Notes under the pieces: model-generated
Databases searched by the model: none
The model's input: the letters and a program-made list of their open reading frames with translations, nothing else
Told to the model about the DNA's origin: nothing
DNA from: RYN-230 sp963834705
GTDB taxonomy: Bacteria > Actinomycetota > Actinomycetes > Streptosporangiales > Streptosporangiaceae
Length of the DNA: 64,000 nucleotides
Direction: 5' to 3'
Assembly (NCBI GenBank): GCA_963834705.1
Contig: CAWICV010000013.1
Coordinates: 558,001 to 622,000, forward strand
Translations under genes and position numbers: made by a program
Shown: piece after piece, positions 17,314 through 27,816 of the stretch
Position numbering within the stretch: position 1 is the stretch's first letter
How the letters are laid out: every line of letters starts with the position of its first letter

Positions 17314-17912
17314 GGGACCTCCTGGACCAGCCGGCCGAGCGCGGCCAGCGCGCGGGATGTCGTGGACTTTACGGTGCCTGGGCTGATGCCCATGGACCGG
17401 GCGATCTCCGGCTCGGGCAGGTCCAGGTAGAACCGCAGCACTAACGCCTCCCGCTGCCGAGCGGGCAGCCGCCGCAGTGCGCTCAGCACCGCGCGGTGCT
17501 CAGCGTTGACCAGGGCCAGGGCTTCAGCCGACTCGCTGGTCTCCAGCCACCCATCCAGCTGGGCCGACCGGGACTCCCGCTGCAGTCGGCGCAGCGCCGA
17601 GCGGCAGCCGTTCAGCACCGCCGACCGGACGTAGCGTTGCGCGTTGCCGGGATCGTCGAGCTGGGCCCAGCGCCGGTACAGGCCGCAGAACGCCTCCTGA
17701 ACCACATCCTCGGCCGCGGGGCGGTCGCCGAGCATGACGACGGCGAGGCGGATGAGACCCACTGCGTGCGCCTCGTACAAGGCGGACACCGCCTGCCGGG
17801 CGTCCTGCTGCCCGGCGTCCGCGGCTCCGTGCACCGCGCCATCGGCCCCGGTGCTGCCCGGCGCCACCGACCCGCCCAGGGCGGGAAACCGCGACGAGGA
17901 ATTATTGCCCAC
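17310..17912 (-). CDS. ECF RNA polymerase sigma factor (SigE-like subfamily)
   Basis: A 200-residue group 4 sigma factor from GTG 17912. Region 2: VSALYEAHAVGLIRLAVVMLGDRPAAEDVVQEAFCGLYRRW (about 43-85). Region 4: LPARQREALVLRFYLDLPEPEIARSMGIS (about 148-178), then GTVKSTTSRALAAL. It overlaps the propeller gene downstream. The 32 bp upstream of the start (17917-17948) resemble those upstream of the chimeric gene at 19599, and the initiation codons align, so the two loci are duplicates that kept their control region. A regulon cannot be deduced from this sequence. Confidence 0.92.
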   Translation of the reverse strand: MGNNSSSRFPALGGSVAPGSTGADGAVHGAADAGQQDARQAVSALYEAHAVGLIRLAVVMLGDRPAAEDVVQEAFCGLYRRWAQLDDPGNAQRYVRSAVLNGCRSALRRLQRESRSAQLDGWLETSESAEALALVNAEHRAVLSALRRLPARQREALVLRFYLDLPEPEIARSMGISPGTVKSTTSRALAALGRLVQEVP

Positions 17913-17979
17913 ATTCCAGAGACGCCCGGGCGGCCGGTCCGTTGCTCGCCAGCCGCCACTGATCTTCTTAGGACATTGA

Positions 17980-18018
17980 TTCTCTACGACACTGATTTTC
18001 TACGACACTGTGTAGTAG
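17980..18018. promoter_or_regulatory. Possible repressor-type operator: direct repeat plus palindrome
   Basis: TTYTCTACGACACTG occurs twice (17980-17994 and 17996-18010). The second copy runs into an imperfect palindrome CTACGACACTGTGTAGTAG (18000-18018), with 16 of 19 positions symmetric. The stretch is markedly AT-richer than its surroundings. The form suits a TetR-like repressor, but no such gene is adjacent: upstream is the ECF sigma gene (reverse strand), downstream only a 27-codon frame and a decayed gene. It may be the relic of a lost regulator or may control the sigma gene. Confidence 0.4.
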
Positions 18019-18055
18019 CCTGGCCGGGGTGGCGGTGTGTCCGTGGCCGCCTCGC

Positions 18056-18139
18056 ATGGCGACATCGACCATGAGCCCGCCGTATCTGATCGATGCCCAG
18101 GGCCGGGAACGCACGCTGTACCTGACCCGGCTGGCTTAG
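18056..18139 (+). CDS. Small hypothetical frame (27 residues) after the putative operator
   Basis: ATG 18056 to TAG 18139 encodes 27 residues including SPPYLIDAQGRERTLYLTRL. There is no clear ribosome site; an upstream in-frame GTG exists at 18029. I do not recognise a family. It may be a micro-protein, a remnant of a deleted gene following the operator at 17980-18018, or chance. It is reported because it is the only forward frame following that operator. Confidence 0.2.
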   Translation: MATSTMSPPYLIDAQGRERTLYLTRLA

Positions 18140-18155
18140 GGCTGTCCGGTAGGCC

Positions 18156-19000
18156 CTAGCCGTCCAGGATCGTCCGCAGCACCTGCTCGGTGCTGTCCGC
18201 CGCGCCGGGACTGGTCCGCCGGAAGATGTCCGCCGCGGCCAGGTGGAAGCCGTCCGGCAGCCCGGCGGCAGCCATGCTCGCGGCGATCTCCGTCATCTCC
18301 CCGGTCCAGCGCCAGCCCTTGCCCGCCGCCGACCGGGCGGCCGCGGCTGACCGGCCGGCCAACTCCGGCTGGGACAGTTCCCACTCGTCGAGCAGTGTGT
18401 CTTCCACCCCGCCGGCCCGGGCCAGCGCGCGCACCGCGAGGATCAGCGCGGCGGTGCCCTTGGTCCACCCGGCATAGGCCATCTTCACCGCGGAGGCGGC
18501 CACGCTGCCCGGGCCGGTGTCGATGACCCGGGCATCCAGTCCGGTGCCGGTGAACAGGTCCCGGACCTCGGCCGCCCGCGGGCCGGACAGGTACAGCCGG
18601 GTGCCCCGGCCGGCCCGCCGGGGGGCGCCCCGATGATCCCGCCATCCACGTAGCTGGCCCCGGCCTGCTCCACGACCGCGCGGACCTGACCGGCGGTGCC
18701 TGGCGAGATGGCGTTCGCGTCCACGAAGATGCCAGCAAAGCCGCCCGGGGCGCCGGCCACCGCGCGGGCCACGTCCAGCGCGGCGTGCGGCGGGCAGATG
18801 GACAGGATGACGCCGGCCCGCGCGGCCAGTTCCGAGACCGCCAGCACCGCGGTCAGACTGGCCGCCGCGGCCCGCCCGGCCGTGGCCGGGCTGCGCCCGT
18901 CGGGCACCCAGCCCACCTCGAGCCCGCGGGCGGTCAGGCAGCCGCCTACCGCAGCGCCCATCTCGCCGGGATGCAGCAGCCCGATCACCGTCTCACCCAC
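18156..19000 (-). pseudogene. 6-phosphogluconate-dehydrogenase-like NAD-binding protein, frameshifted
   Basis: The N-terminal part runs from GTG 19000: MGETVIGLLHPGEMGAAVGG (Rossmann G-x-x-x-x-G-E-M-G-x-x-x-G), then ILSICPPHAALDVAR and YVDGGIIGAPP. The C-terminal half, in another frame, has VAASAVKMAYAGWTKGTAAL and a helical domain resembling DUF1932, ending with TAG 18156. The frames join at a run of six Gs (18620-18625 on the + strand); one more base there would give a continuous protein of about 281 residues. So either a single-base deletion inactivated the gene or a homopolymer was miscounted. Intact relatives belong to the beta-hydroxyacid dehydrogenase superfamily; the substrate is unknown. 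Confidence 0.82.
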
Positions 19001-19068
19001 CGCGCCCCTCCGTTCCCGCCGACGACCGCCATCTCCCTTAGTGTCGCCGGTCCGTGGAGGCGTGACGG

Positions 19069-19599
19069 CTACCAGGTCGGCCAGACGCTCAGCTGGTTAA
19101 GATTGGGCGCGCCGGGCAGCGGCGTGTACCGGTTGCCGCGCAGTATGCCGAACTGGATCGGGAAGTCGCCCTGTGAGCTGGCGGCCGCGCCCGGCCGGTG
19201 GGCCACCACGATCAGCGTGCTGCCGTCGGCGTTCGACCACAGCACCTCCTCCTCCTGCTCTGGCCAGTGCCCGGTGAGCCGCCAGCGGTCGCGCTCCGCC
19301 AGCACATGCCCGGTCCGGGCGGAGAACTCGGTGAAGGCGAGTTCCGCGCTCGGTGGCCGCAGGGTCTGGGTGTCCGTCGCGGAGACGATCTTGCTGCCGT
19401 CCGGCGTGAGCAGGGCGGCGAACGTCTGGGCGTCGTTGACCGCCTGTACCACGTCCTCGGCGGCGGATGCGTCGCCGAGCATGAGGTAGGCCAGCCGGAT
19501 CAGGCCCAGCGCGTGCGCCTGGTAGAGCGCGGTCACCGCGGCGTCGGCCGGTTCGGTGCCGGCCGGCTGGCCGGGATGCACCGCGGCATCGGATTCCAT
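19069..19599 (-). pseudogene. Chimeric remnant: ECF sigma N-terminus fused in frame to propeller-protein C-terminus
   Basis: A 176-residue open frame from ATG 19599. Residues 1-52 copy the start of the ECF sigma factor at 17912 (VTALYQAHALGLIRLAYLML then ASAAEDVVQ) and stop in the middle of region 2. Residues 53-176 copy the C-terminal third of the propeller partner: LLTPDGSKIVSA versus ILTLTDGGRLIAS, LAFTEFSARTGHVL versus WLVAEFSATTGKTV, RGNRYTPLPG versus TGHRYIPLP. An in-frame deletion of roughly 1.2 kb across a duplicated sigma/propeller pair, with the junction near 19443, explains it. Sigma region 4 and the membrane helix are both gone, so neither original function can persist. The upstream region is still conserved with the intact locus. 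Confidence 0.85.
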
Positions 19600-19680
19600 A
19601 TCTCAGAGACTCCCCGGGCGGCGATCCGCTGCTCGGCCCCGGCCGGAAATTTCCGCCGCCGCCCGGGCCGGGCCGCCTGG

Positions 19681-19728
19681 CACCGTGCTTTGGGTGCACC
19701 GTGCTTTGGGTGCACCGTGCTTTGGGTG
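19681..19728. repeat. Three 16-bp tandem repeats upstream of ppdK
   Basis: CACCGTGCTTTGGGTG is repeated three times without change (19681-19696, 19697-19712, 19713-19728), followed by a decayed fourth start (CACTGGGCTG). The array ends about 120 bases before the ppdK start, with a possible -10 box TAGAGT shortly downstream (near 19749). Each unit has inverted CACC/GGTG ends. It could hold repeated regulator sites or simply be a slippage array. Confidence 0.85.
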
Positions 19729-19848
19729 CACTGGGCTGCCGTGCTCGGTAGAGTCGAAGCACCGGGCCGAAAGGCCGTCCATTCCCAGGCCGCCGCACGT
19801 CCATGGCCGCGGCGTCACTCCGGCGGCACCTCATAGGAGAGCATTTCA

Positions 19849-22532
<2,684 letters not shown>

Positions 22533-22536
<4 letters not shown>

Positions 22537-23789
22537 CCGACCAGCATCCGGGTTACGACGACCACGCCACGGCCCGCTGGGTGACTGAGCCGCCCAAGCG
22601 GGCCGTGGCGCCCGGTGTCGACGTGGGGCGGTTCCAGCGCACCGCGTTCGAGCGGGACCGGGCCCGGGTGCTGCACACCTCGGCGCTGCGCCGGCTGGCG
22701 GCCAAGACCCAGGTTGTGGCGGTGGACGCGGGGGACTTCCCGCGGACCCGGCTGACCCACTCCCTGGAGTGCGCGCAGATCGGCCGGGAACTGGGTGCGG
22801 CGCTGGGCTGCGACCCGGACCTGGTCAACGCCGCCTGCCTGGCCCATGACCTGGGCCACCCGCCGTTCGGGCACAACGGCGAGGCGGCATTGGCCGAGGT
22901 CGCCGCGCCGTGCGGCGGGTTCGAGGGCAACGCGCAGAGCCTGCGCCTGCTGACCAGGCTGGAGCCCAAGGTACCCGGGGCCGGGCTGAACCTGACCCGG
23001 GCCACCCTGGACGCGACGCTCAAGTACCCGTGGCTGGCCGCCCCGGGACTGGCCAAGTACGGCGCCTACGCCGCCGACGCGGAGGCGTTCGCATGGATCC
23101 GGGACGGCGCGCCCGCGGACCGGCGCCGGTGCCTGGAAGCGCAGGTCATGGACTGGGCCGACGATGTCGCCTACTCCGTACACGACCTGGAGGACGGGCT
23201 GCACGCCGGCCTGATCACGCTGGCCGCGCTGGCCGACCCGGTGGAGCAGGCCGCGGTGGTCAAGCTGACCACGGCCGAGTATTGCAACCCGGGTTCGGTC
23301 ACCGAGCCCGAACTGGCCGGGGTGTTCACCGATCTGCTGGCGCTGGCCTGCTGGCCGGCCGGGTACGACGCCGGGCTGTACGGCCTGGCCGCGCTCAAGA
23401 ACCTGACCAGCGAGCTGATCGGGCGGCTGTGCGGGGCGGCGCACACCGCCACCCTGGCCGCGTCCGGCGGGCAGCCGGTGACCCGGTATGCCGCCGACCT
23501 GGTGGTGCCCAGGCGGCAGCGGCTGGAATGCGCGCTGCTCAAGGGGGTCACCGCGCACTACGTGATGAGCCGGGCGGGAGCGGCCGAGTCGCAGGCCCGG
23601 GAACGAGAATTGATCATGGAGCTGGCCGCGGCGGTGCGCATCGGCGCGCCGGGCACGCTCGATCCGGCGCTGCGCCCCGCCTTCGCGGCGGCCAGCACCG
23701 ACACAGCCCGGCTGCGCGTCGTGGTGGACCAGGTCGCGTCGCTCACCGACACGTCCGCGGTGGCCTGGCATGCTCGGCTGTGCCGCTAA
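22533..23789 (+). CDS. dgt: Deoxyguanosinetriphosphate triphosphohydrolase-like protein
   Basis: A 418-residue HD-domain dNTPase converting dGTP (or other dNTPs) to deoxynucleoside + triphosphate. The GTG start overlaps the ppdK stop. HD metal residues are in RTRLTHSLECAQIGREL (first His) and CLAHDLGHPPFGHNGEAAL (HD pair), with a later Asp in DWADDVAYSVHDLEDG. The N-terminal FQRTAFERDRARVLHTSALRRLAAKTQV is the family nucleotide-binding start. The dgt-to-dnaG order is common in actinobacteria; here accessory genes separate them by about 8 kb. Confidence 0.95.
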
Positions 23790-23880
23790 GTGGTAACTCT
23801 GTTGCTGTCGTTAGCCATGTTGCCAGCCCTGTGGGTAGTCACCTGGTTAGCTCAGTGCAGGCCGTGACGAAGGAGTCCAG

Positions 23881-25137
23881 ATGCCCGGGGAACCGTCCTA
23901 TGTGATTGTCGGCGCCAGCCTGGCCGGCGCCAAAGCCGCCGAGACGTTGCGCGAGGACGGGTTCACCGGGAACGTCGTGCTGCTCGGCTCGGAGCTGGAG
24001 CTGCCCTACGAACGGCCGCCGCTGTCCAAGAGCTACCTGCTGGGCAAGGCGGACAAGTCCTCGATCTACGTGCACGACGAGCACTGGTATCCCGCGCACC
24101 ACGTGGATCTGCAGCTCGGCGTCACGGCCCGGGCCATTGACCGCGGCGCCAAGCGGGTCGAGCTGGCCAGCGGCGGCTCGATCGGCTATGACCGGCTGCT
24201 GCTGACCATGGGCGCCCATCCGCGGCGGCTCAACCTGCCCGGCGACGACCTGGACGGGGTGCACTATCTGCGCACCGCGGCCGATTCGGAGGCGCTGGCC
24301 ACCGCGCTGGCCGTGCCGCCCGGCGAGGAGACCCGGGTGGTCATCGTGGGCGCGGGCTGGATCGGCCTGGAGGTAGCCGCCGCGGCCCGGGAGAAAGACT
24401 GCACGGTCACCGTCATCGAGCCGGAGCCCACCGCGCTGCACCGGCAGCTCGGCCCGGAACTGGGCGACTACTTCGCCGACCTGCACCGGTTGCACGGCGT
24501 GGAGTTCCGCTTCGGCGAGACCGCCACCGGGCTGCACGATGGCCAGGACGGCCGGGTGACCGGGGTACGCACCTCCGGCGGGGACGACCTGCCCGCCGAT
24601 GTGGTCGTGGTGGCCATCGGCGCCGCGCCGTCCGTGGCCCTGGCCGAGGCGGCCGGGCTGGAGGTGGCTAACGGGGTGCTGGTCGACGCGACCATGCGGA
24701 CCAGCGATCCGGACGTGTTCGCGGCCGGTGATGTGGCCAACGTGGCCCACCCGCTGCTCGGCCGCCGGGTCCGGGTGGAGCACTGGGCCAACGCGCTGAA
24801 TGGCGGCCCGGCCGCGGCCCGGTCCATGCTCGGCCAGGCGGTGTCCTACGACCGGGTGCCGTACTTCTTCAGCGACCAGTACGACCTGGGCATGGAGTGC
24901 TCCGGGCTGCCCGAGCCGGGGTTCTATGACCAGATCATCTACCGGGGCGAGCGCGGATCAGCCGAGTTCATCGCGTTCTGGCTGCAGGATGGCTGCGTGG
25001 TGGCCGGGATGAACGTCAACGTGTGGGATGTGACGGACGGCATCCAGGCGCTGATCCGCGCCGGGTACGCGGGGCAGCGGGCCGACCCGGCCCGGCTGGC
25101 CGACCCGATGGTGCCGCTGGACGCTGTGCTGGGCTAG
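23881..25137 (+). CDS. FAD-dependent ferredoxin (rubredoxin) reductase-type oxidoreductase
   Basis: A 418-residue flavoprotein from ATG 23881 with AAGGAG upstream. FAD-binding Rossmann motif YVIVGASLAGAKAAETL (residues 7-23), NAD(P)H-binding motif VVIVGAGWIGLEVAAAA (about 155-171), second FAD motif TSDPDVFAAGDVAN (about 276-290), and a C-terminal reductase domain with VEHWANALNGG. The family passes electrons from NAD(P)H to ferredoxins serving cytochromes P450 or dioxygenases. No ferredoxin or P450 gene is next to it. Its stop shares CTAG with the stop of the convergent PP2C gene. Confidence 0.9.
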   Translation: MPGEPSYVIVGASLAGAKAAETLREDGFTGNVVLLGSELELPYERPPLSKSYLLGKADKSSIYVHDEHWYPAHHVDLQLGVTARAIDRGAKRVELASGGSIGYDRLLLTMGAHPRRLNLPGDDLDGVHYLRTAADSEALATALAVPPGEETRVVIVGAGWIGLEVAAAAREKDCTVTVIEPEPTALHRQLGPELGDYFADLHRLHGVEFRFGETATGLHDGQDGRVTGVRTSGGDDLPADVVVVAIGAAPSVALAEAAGLEVANGVLVDATMRTSDPDVFAAGDVANVAHPLLGRRVRVEHWANALNGGPAAARSMLGQAVSYDRVPYFFSDQYDLGMECSGLPEPGFYDQIIYRGERGSAEFIAFWLQDGCVVAGMNVNVWDVTDGIQALIRAGYAGQRADPARLADPMVPLDAVLG

Positions 25138-25985
25138 CCGTCAGCCGCTGCGTCCTGGGCCGGTGCATCCTCGGCCGGTGCGTCCTGGGCCGGTGCGTCC
25201 TGGGCGGGCGGGAATGGGGCCAGCACCACGGTGATGTTGTCCCGGCCGCCGGCCTCGATCGCGAACTGGACCAGTTCCTTGGCCGCGCCGAGCGGGTCGG
25301 TCAGCGCCCGGGGCAGCGCCAGGCTGGCCAGCTCGGCCGCGTCCGGCTGGTAGTTCCACAGCCCATCCGAGCACAGCAGCAGAACCCCCGGGCCGGGTGG
25401 CTCGAACGTCGCGACGTGCGGCGGCGCCTCGGCCGGGTCGGCGCCGACCCAGCGGGTCACCACGTGCGCGTGCGGCGAGGTCAGCGCCTCCGACTGCTGC
25501 AGCAGCCCGGCGTTGACCATCTCCTGGGCCAGCGAGTCGTCGGTGGTGAGCTGCTCGGCGGCCGAGTCCTGGGCTGCGGCCAGCCAGTAGGCCCGGCTGT
25601 CGCCCAGCCAGCACAGCGTGGCGGCCTGGCTGGTCAGCACGGCCGAGATGAACGTGGCCGATGGGACGCTGGCGCCTGGTTCGGCCAGCTGGGCCACGGC
25701 TTTCCCGGCTGACTGGACCGCCCGGGTGGACGCCTCGACCAGGTCCGCCCCGGACTCCGCCGCCGTGGTCAGCACCTGCTCGGCGGCCTGCGCCGCGGCC
25801 AGCGAGGCCTCGTCCGGCCGGGTCGAGGTGGAGACCCCGTCACAGACCACGGCCACGATGAGCGGGCCGTCGCCGGCTTGGGCGACGGCCAGTTCCATCG
25901 CGTCTTCGTTCCGGTGGTGCCGGAGCCCGCGATCGGTTACGCCGGCCAGCAGTCCGAGGTCGACTTCCTGGTGATCACGCGTCAT
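25134..25985 (-). CDS. PP2C family serine/threonine protein phosphatase
   Basis: A 283-residue metal-dependent phosphatase starting MTRDHQEVDLGLLAGVTDRG at ATG 25985. Motifs: RHHRNEDAM (metal Asp), IVAVVCDGVSTST, CWLGDSRAYWL, LLLCSDGLWNY and GGRDNITVVLAPF. It is soluble, with no membrane segment. A longer reading from ATG 26042 is possible but adds unconserved sequence without a ribosome site. The C-terminal tail is four pentapeptide units (APAQD/APAED) coded by a 15-bp minisatellite (25150-25209). No Ser/Thr kinase or FHA gene is adjacent, so the substrate is unknown. Confidence 0.9.
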   Translation of the reverse strand: MTRDHQEVDLGLLAGVTDRGLRHHRNEDAMELAVAQAGDGPLIVAVVCDGVSTSTRPDEASLAAAQAAEQVLTTAAESGADLVEASTRAVQSAGKAVAQLAEPGASVPSATFISAVLTSQAATLCWLGDSRAYWLAAAQDSAAEQLTTDDSLAQEMVNAGLLQQSEALTSPHAHVVTRWVGADPAEAPPHVATFEPPGPGVLLLCSDGLWNYQPDAAELASLALPRALTDPLGAAKELVQFAIEAGGRDNITVVLAPFPPAQDAPAQDAPAEDAPAQDAAADG

Positions 25986-26298
25986 CACGACACCGTCCGA
26001 GGCAACGACCCAGGTTCCGCTCCGACCTGGGCCGCTGGCCATTCTATGCCCGGCCAGGCTGCGCTCAGGCCGGTCTCGTGCCGGTGCTTGGTGCGCCCTG
26101 GGTGAACATGCGCGGCGGGCAGCGGCCGACCGCACCCGGGCAACCCTTGCCGGGCGTTCGCGCCGGGCCGGGCTGGGTGCCGAGTTGGCCCGGCGGCCTG
26201 GGTGGGCCGGCCCCGGGCCTCCCAGTGTGACACGCATGACCGCGGTGCATCCTGCCCCGCCCGGGGGGCACAATGAACCGCGCCGATGCGGTAGTCCG
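25986..26298. other. 313-bp spacer between PP2C and glyoxalase-like genes
   Basis: Both flanking genes are on the reverse strand. The spacer is GC-rich; I found no convincing gene, tRNA, or operator. GCCGGGCC-type short inverted repeats around 26166-26217 could form a hairpin that terminates the glyoxalase/AraC transcript, but no stem is clearly better than background at this GC content. Confidence 0.4.
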
Positions 26299-26703
26299 TT
26301 AGGTTTTGCGCGGTTCGCCGCGGTAGGTGCCGAACGACCAGCGGTTGCCCTCCGGGTCGCGCGCGGCGAAGTCGCGGGAGCCGTAGTCGGTGTCATGCAG
26401 CGGCGCGATGATCTCCGCACCGGCCGCGCTGGCCCGGGCGAACAGGCCGTCCGGATCGTCGGTGACCACGTACGCGCCGAACGAGCCCGGCGGTACCGGC
26501 CAGCTGCCGTCGTCCCGGACCGAGCCGAGCATGACGCCGCCGCCGGGCGGCCAGGACAGCTGGGCGTGGTCAACGCGCTCGCCGTCGCCGTACACCACCG
26601 TCTCCTCGAAGCCGAACGCGTCGACCAGGAAACGGATCAACCCGCGTGCGTCGCGCGCCCGGAGGGTGGGCCAGACCTGGGGTGGTGGGCTGTTATCTGT
26701 CAT
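26299..26703 (-). CDS. VOC family (glyoxalase/bleomycin-resistance-like) protein
   Basis: A 134-residue protein starting MTDNSPPPQVWPTLRARDARG. It shows the paired beta-alpha-beta-beta-beta pattern of vicinal-oxygen-chelate proteins: LIRFLVDAFGFEETVVYGDG, HAQLSWPPGGGVMLGS, and the C-terminal YGSRDFAARDPEGNRWSFGTY. The latter is the usual D-P-(E/D)-G-N-x-W-x-F/L/I end of the family. The start overlaps the AraC-type regulator stop (ATGA), so the two form an operon and the regulator may control it. Substrate unknown; dioxygenase, glyoxalase or drug-binding roles exist in the family. Confidence 0.85.
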   Translation of the reverse strand: MTDNSPPPQVWPTLRARDARGLIRFLVDAFGFEETVVYGDGERVDHAQLSWPPGGGVMLGSVRDDGSWPVPPGSFGAYVVTDDPDGLFARASAAGAEIIAPLHDTDYGSRDFAARDPEGNRWSFGTYRGEPRKT

Positions 26704-27584
26704 GCCGCCCAGTCTCCGCCGGCGTCAGGGCCGGTGGATTGGACGTTTCGGAACTCGTCCGCCAGCCAGGCCGCGGCCGGGCAGCCGGCCAGCGCGCGGA
26801 AGTCACGGGCCAGGTGAGCCTGGTCGTAGTAGCCGCAGGCGGCCGCGACGTCAGCCAGCGTCGCCGCCCCGCCGCCAGCCGCCGCACCCACCGCCACGGC
26901 CGCCTGGCGCTGCAGGATCCGGCGGGCCCGGTCAAACCGGGTGACCCGGGCCGCAGCCTTGGGGGTCAGCCCGGTCTCGGCCAGCAGCCGCCGCTGCAGG
27001 TACCGCGGGCTCCAGCCGACGTGGCTGGCCAGACCGGCCGCCCGGACCTGGCCGCCGCTGCGCAGCAGCAGCCGCCAGGCCTCGGCGATATCCGGGGTGA
27101 CCTGCTGGTCCAGGTCGGCCCGGTCCAGCAGCAGCTGGTCCAGGATGGCGAACCGGGCGGGCCAGTCGGCGGCTGTGCGCATCCGCTCGTGCAGCTCACC
27201 GGCCAGCCGGCCGAGCACGTCGTCCGCGGCCAGGTCGCGGCCGGCCAGCTCCCCGGCGGGCAGGCCGAGCAGGGCCCGTGCGCCGAGCGGGCTGAGCTGC
27301 ACCTGAACCCCGGATTGCCGCCCCGGGTGAGTGATCAGCGCGGGCGTGGTGTGCAGCCCGCCGAGCAGGGTGCGGTAGTCACCGGGCGGGTCGGCCGGCG
27401 AGGGATGCCGGGCCACGGTGAGCGGGTCGTCCAGCGTGATGATCAGGGTGAGGTAGGGCGACGGCAGCCCGCGATGCCGGGCTGGCGGCACACCGTCCTG
27501 CCGGTACCCGCTGTACCAGCCGATCAGACCGCGCAGCGGCGCGGCCGGCGCCGCCCGCACCGACTCCGACACCGGCTCACCCAC
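26700..27584 (-). CDS. AraC/XylS family transcriptional regulator
   Basis: A 294-residue regulator starting MGEPVSESVRAAPAAPLRG. The first two thirds form a ligand-sensing region of the DUF6597-like type (YLTLIITLDDPLTVARHP, then VQLSPLGARALLGLPAGELAGR). The C-terminal double helix-turn-helix includes AGLASHVGWSPRYLQRRLLAETGLTPKAAARVTRFDRARRIL and LADVAAACGYYDQAHLARDFRALAG. It overlaps the VOC gene downstream by four bases. Such AraC-VOC pairs are often self-contained response units; the effector is not evident. Confidence 0.9.
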   Translation of the reverse strand: MGEPVSESVRAAPAAPLRGLIGWYSGYRQDGVPPARHRGLPSPYLTLIITLDDPLTVARHPSPADPPGDYRTLLGGLHTTPALITHPGRQSGVQVQLSPLGARALLGLPAGELAGRDLAADDVLGRLAGELHERMRTAADWPARFAILDQLLLDRADLDQQVTPDIAEAWRLLLRSGGQVRAAGLASHVGWSPRYLQRRLLAETGLTPKAAARVTRFDRARRILQRQAAVAVGAAAGGGAATLADVAAACGYYDQAHLARDFRALAGCPAAAWLADEFRNVQSTGPDAGGDWAA

Positions 27585-27816
27585 AGCACCAGTCTGCCTG
27601 ATCGCTCAGCCGGCGTTGTCGCTGGCCACGGGGTGCGGAGGGGTAGCCGCCGCGCTGGCCGGCCTGGACCAGCCCGGCCTGGAATGCCAGCACCACCAGC
27701 AGCGCGGCGGCCGGCGGCAGCGCCGCCACGTCCCCGGTCACCGCGAGGCTGACCGGCGTCCCGGCCGCCCGTACCCCTCGGCCAGCTCCCACACCCGCGG
27801 GCTTGCCGGGCAGGCG

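Noticed and set aside
18598..18632. CGGGGGGCGCCCC near the 6PGDH frameshift as another repeat copy
   Set aside because: No RTCARCAC end or GCGATC start; it matches codons for IIGAPPRRAG.
26043..26298. Hypothetical small genes in the PP2C-VOC spacer
   Set aside because: Candidate frames lack ribosome sites and have background composition.
27585..27792. A reverse-strand stretch reading RAAGTPVSLAVTGDVAALPP, like the region before the N-box of NarL-type histidine kinases
   Set aside because: Only about 20 residues fit and the expected YRIVQEALTN does not follow; too short to call a pseudogene, although a kinase remnant is possible.
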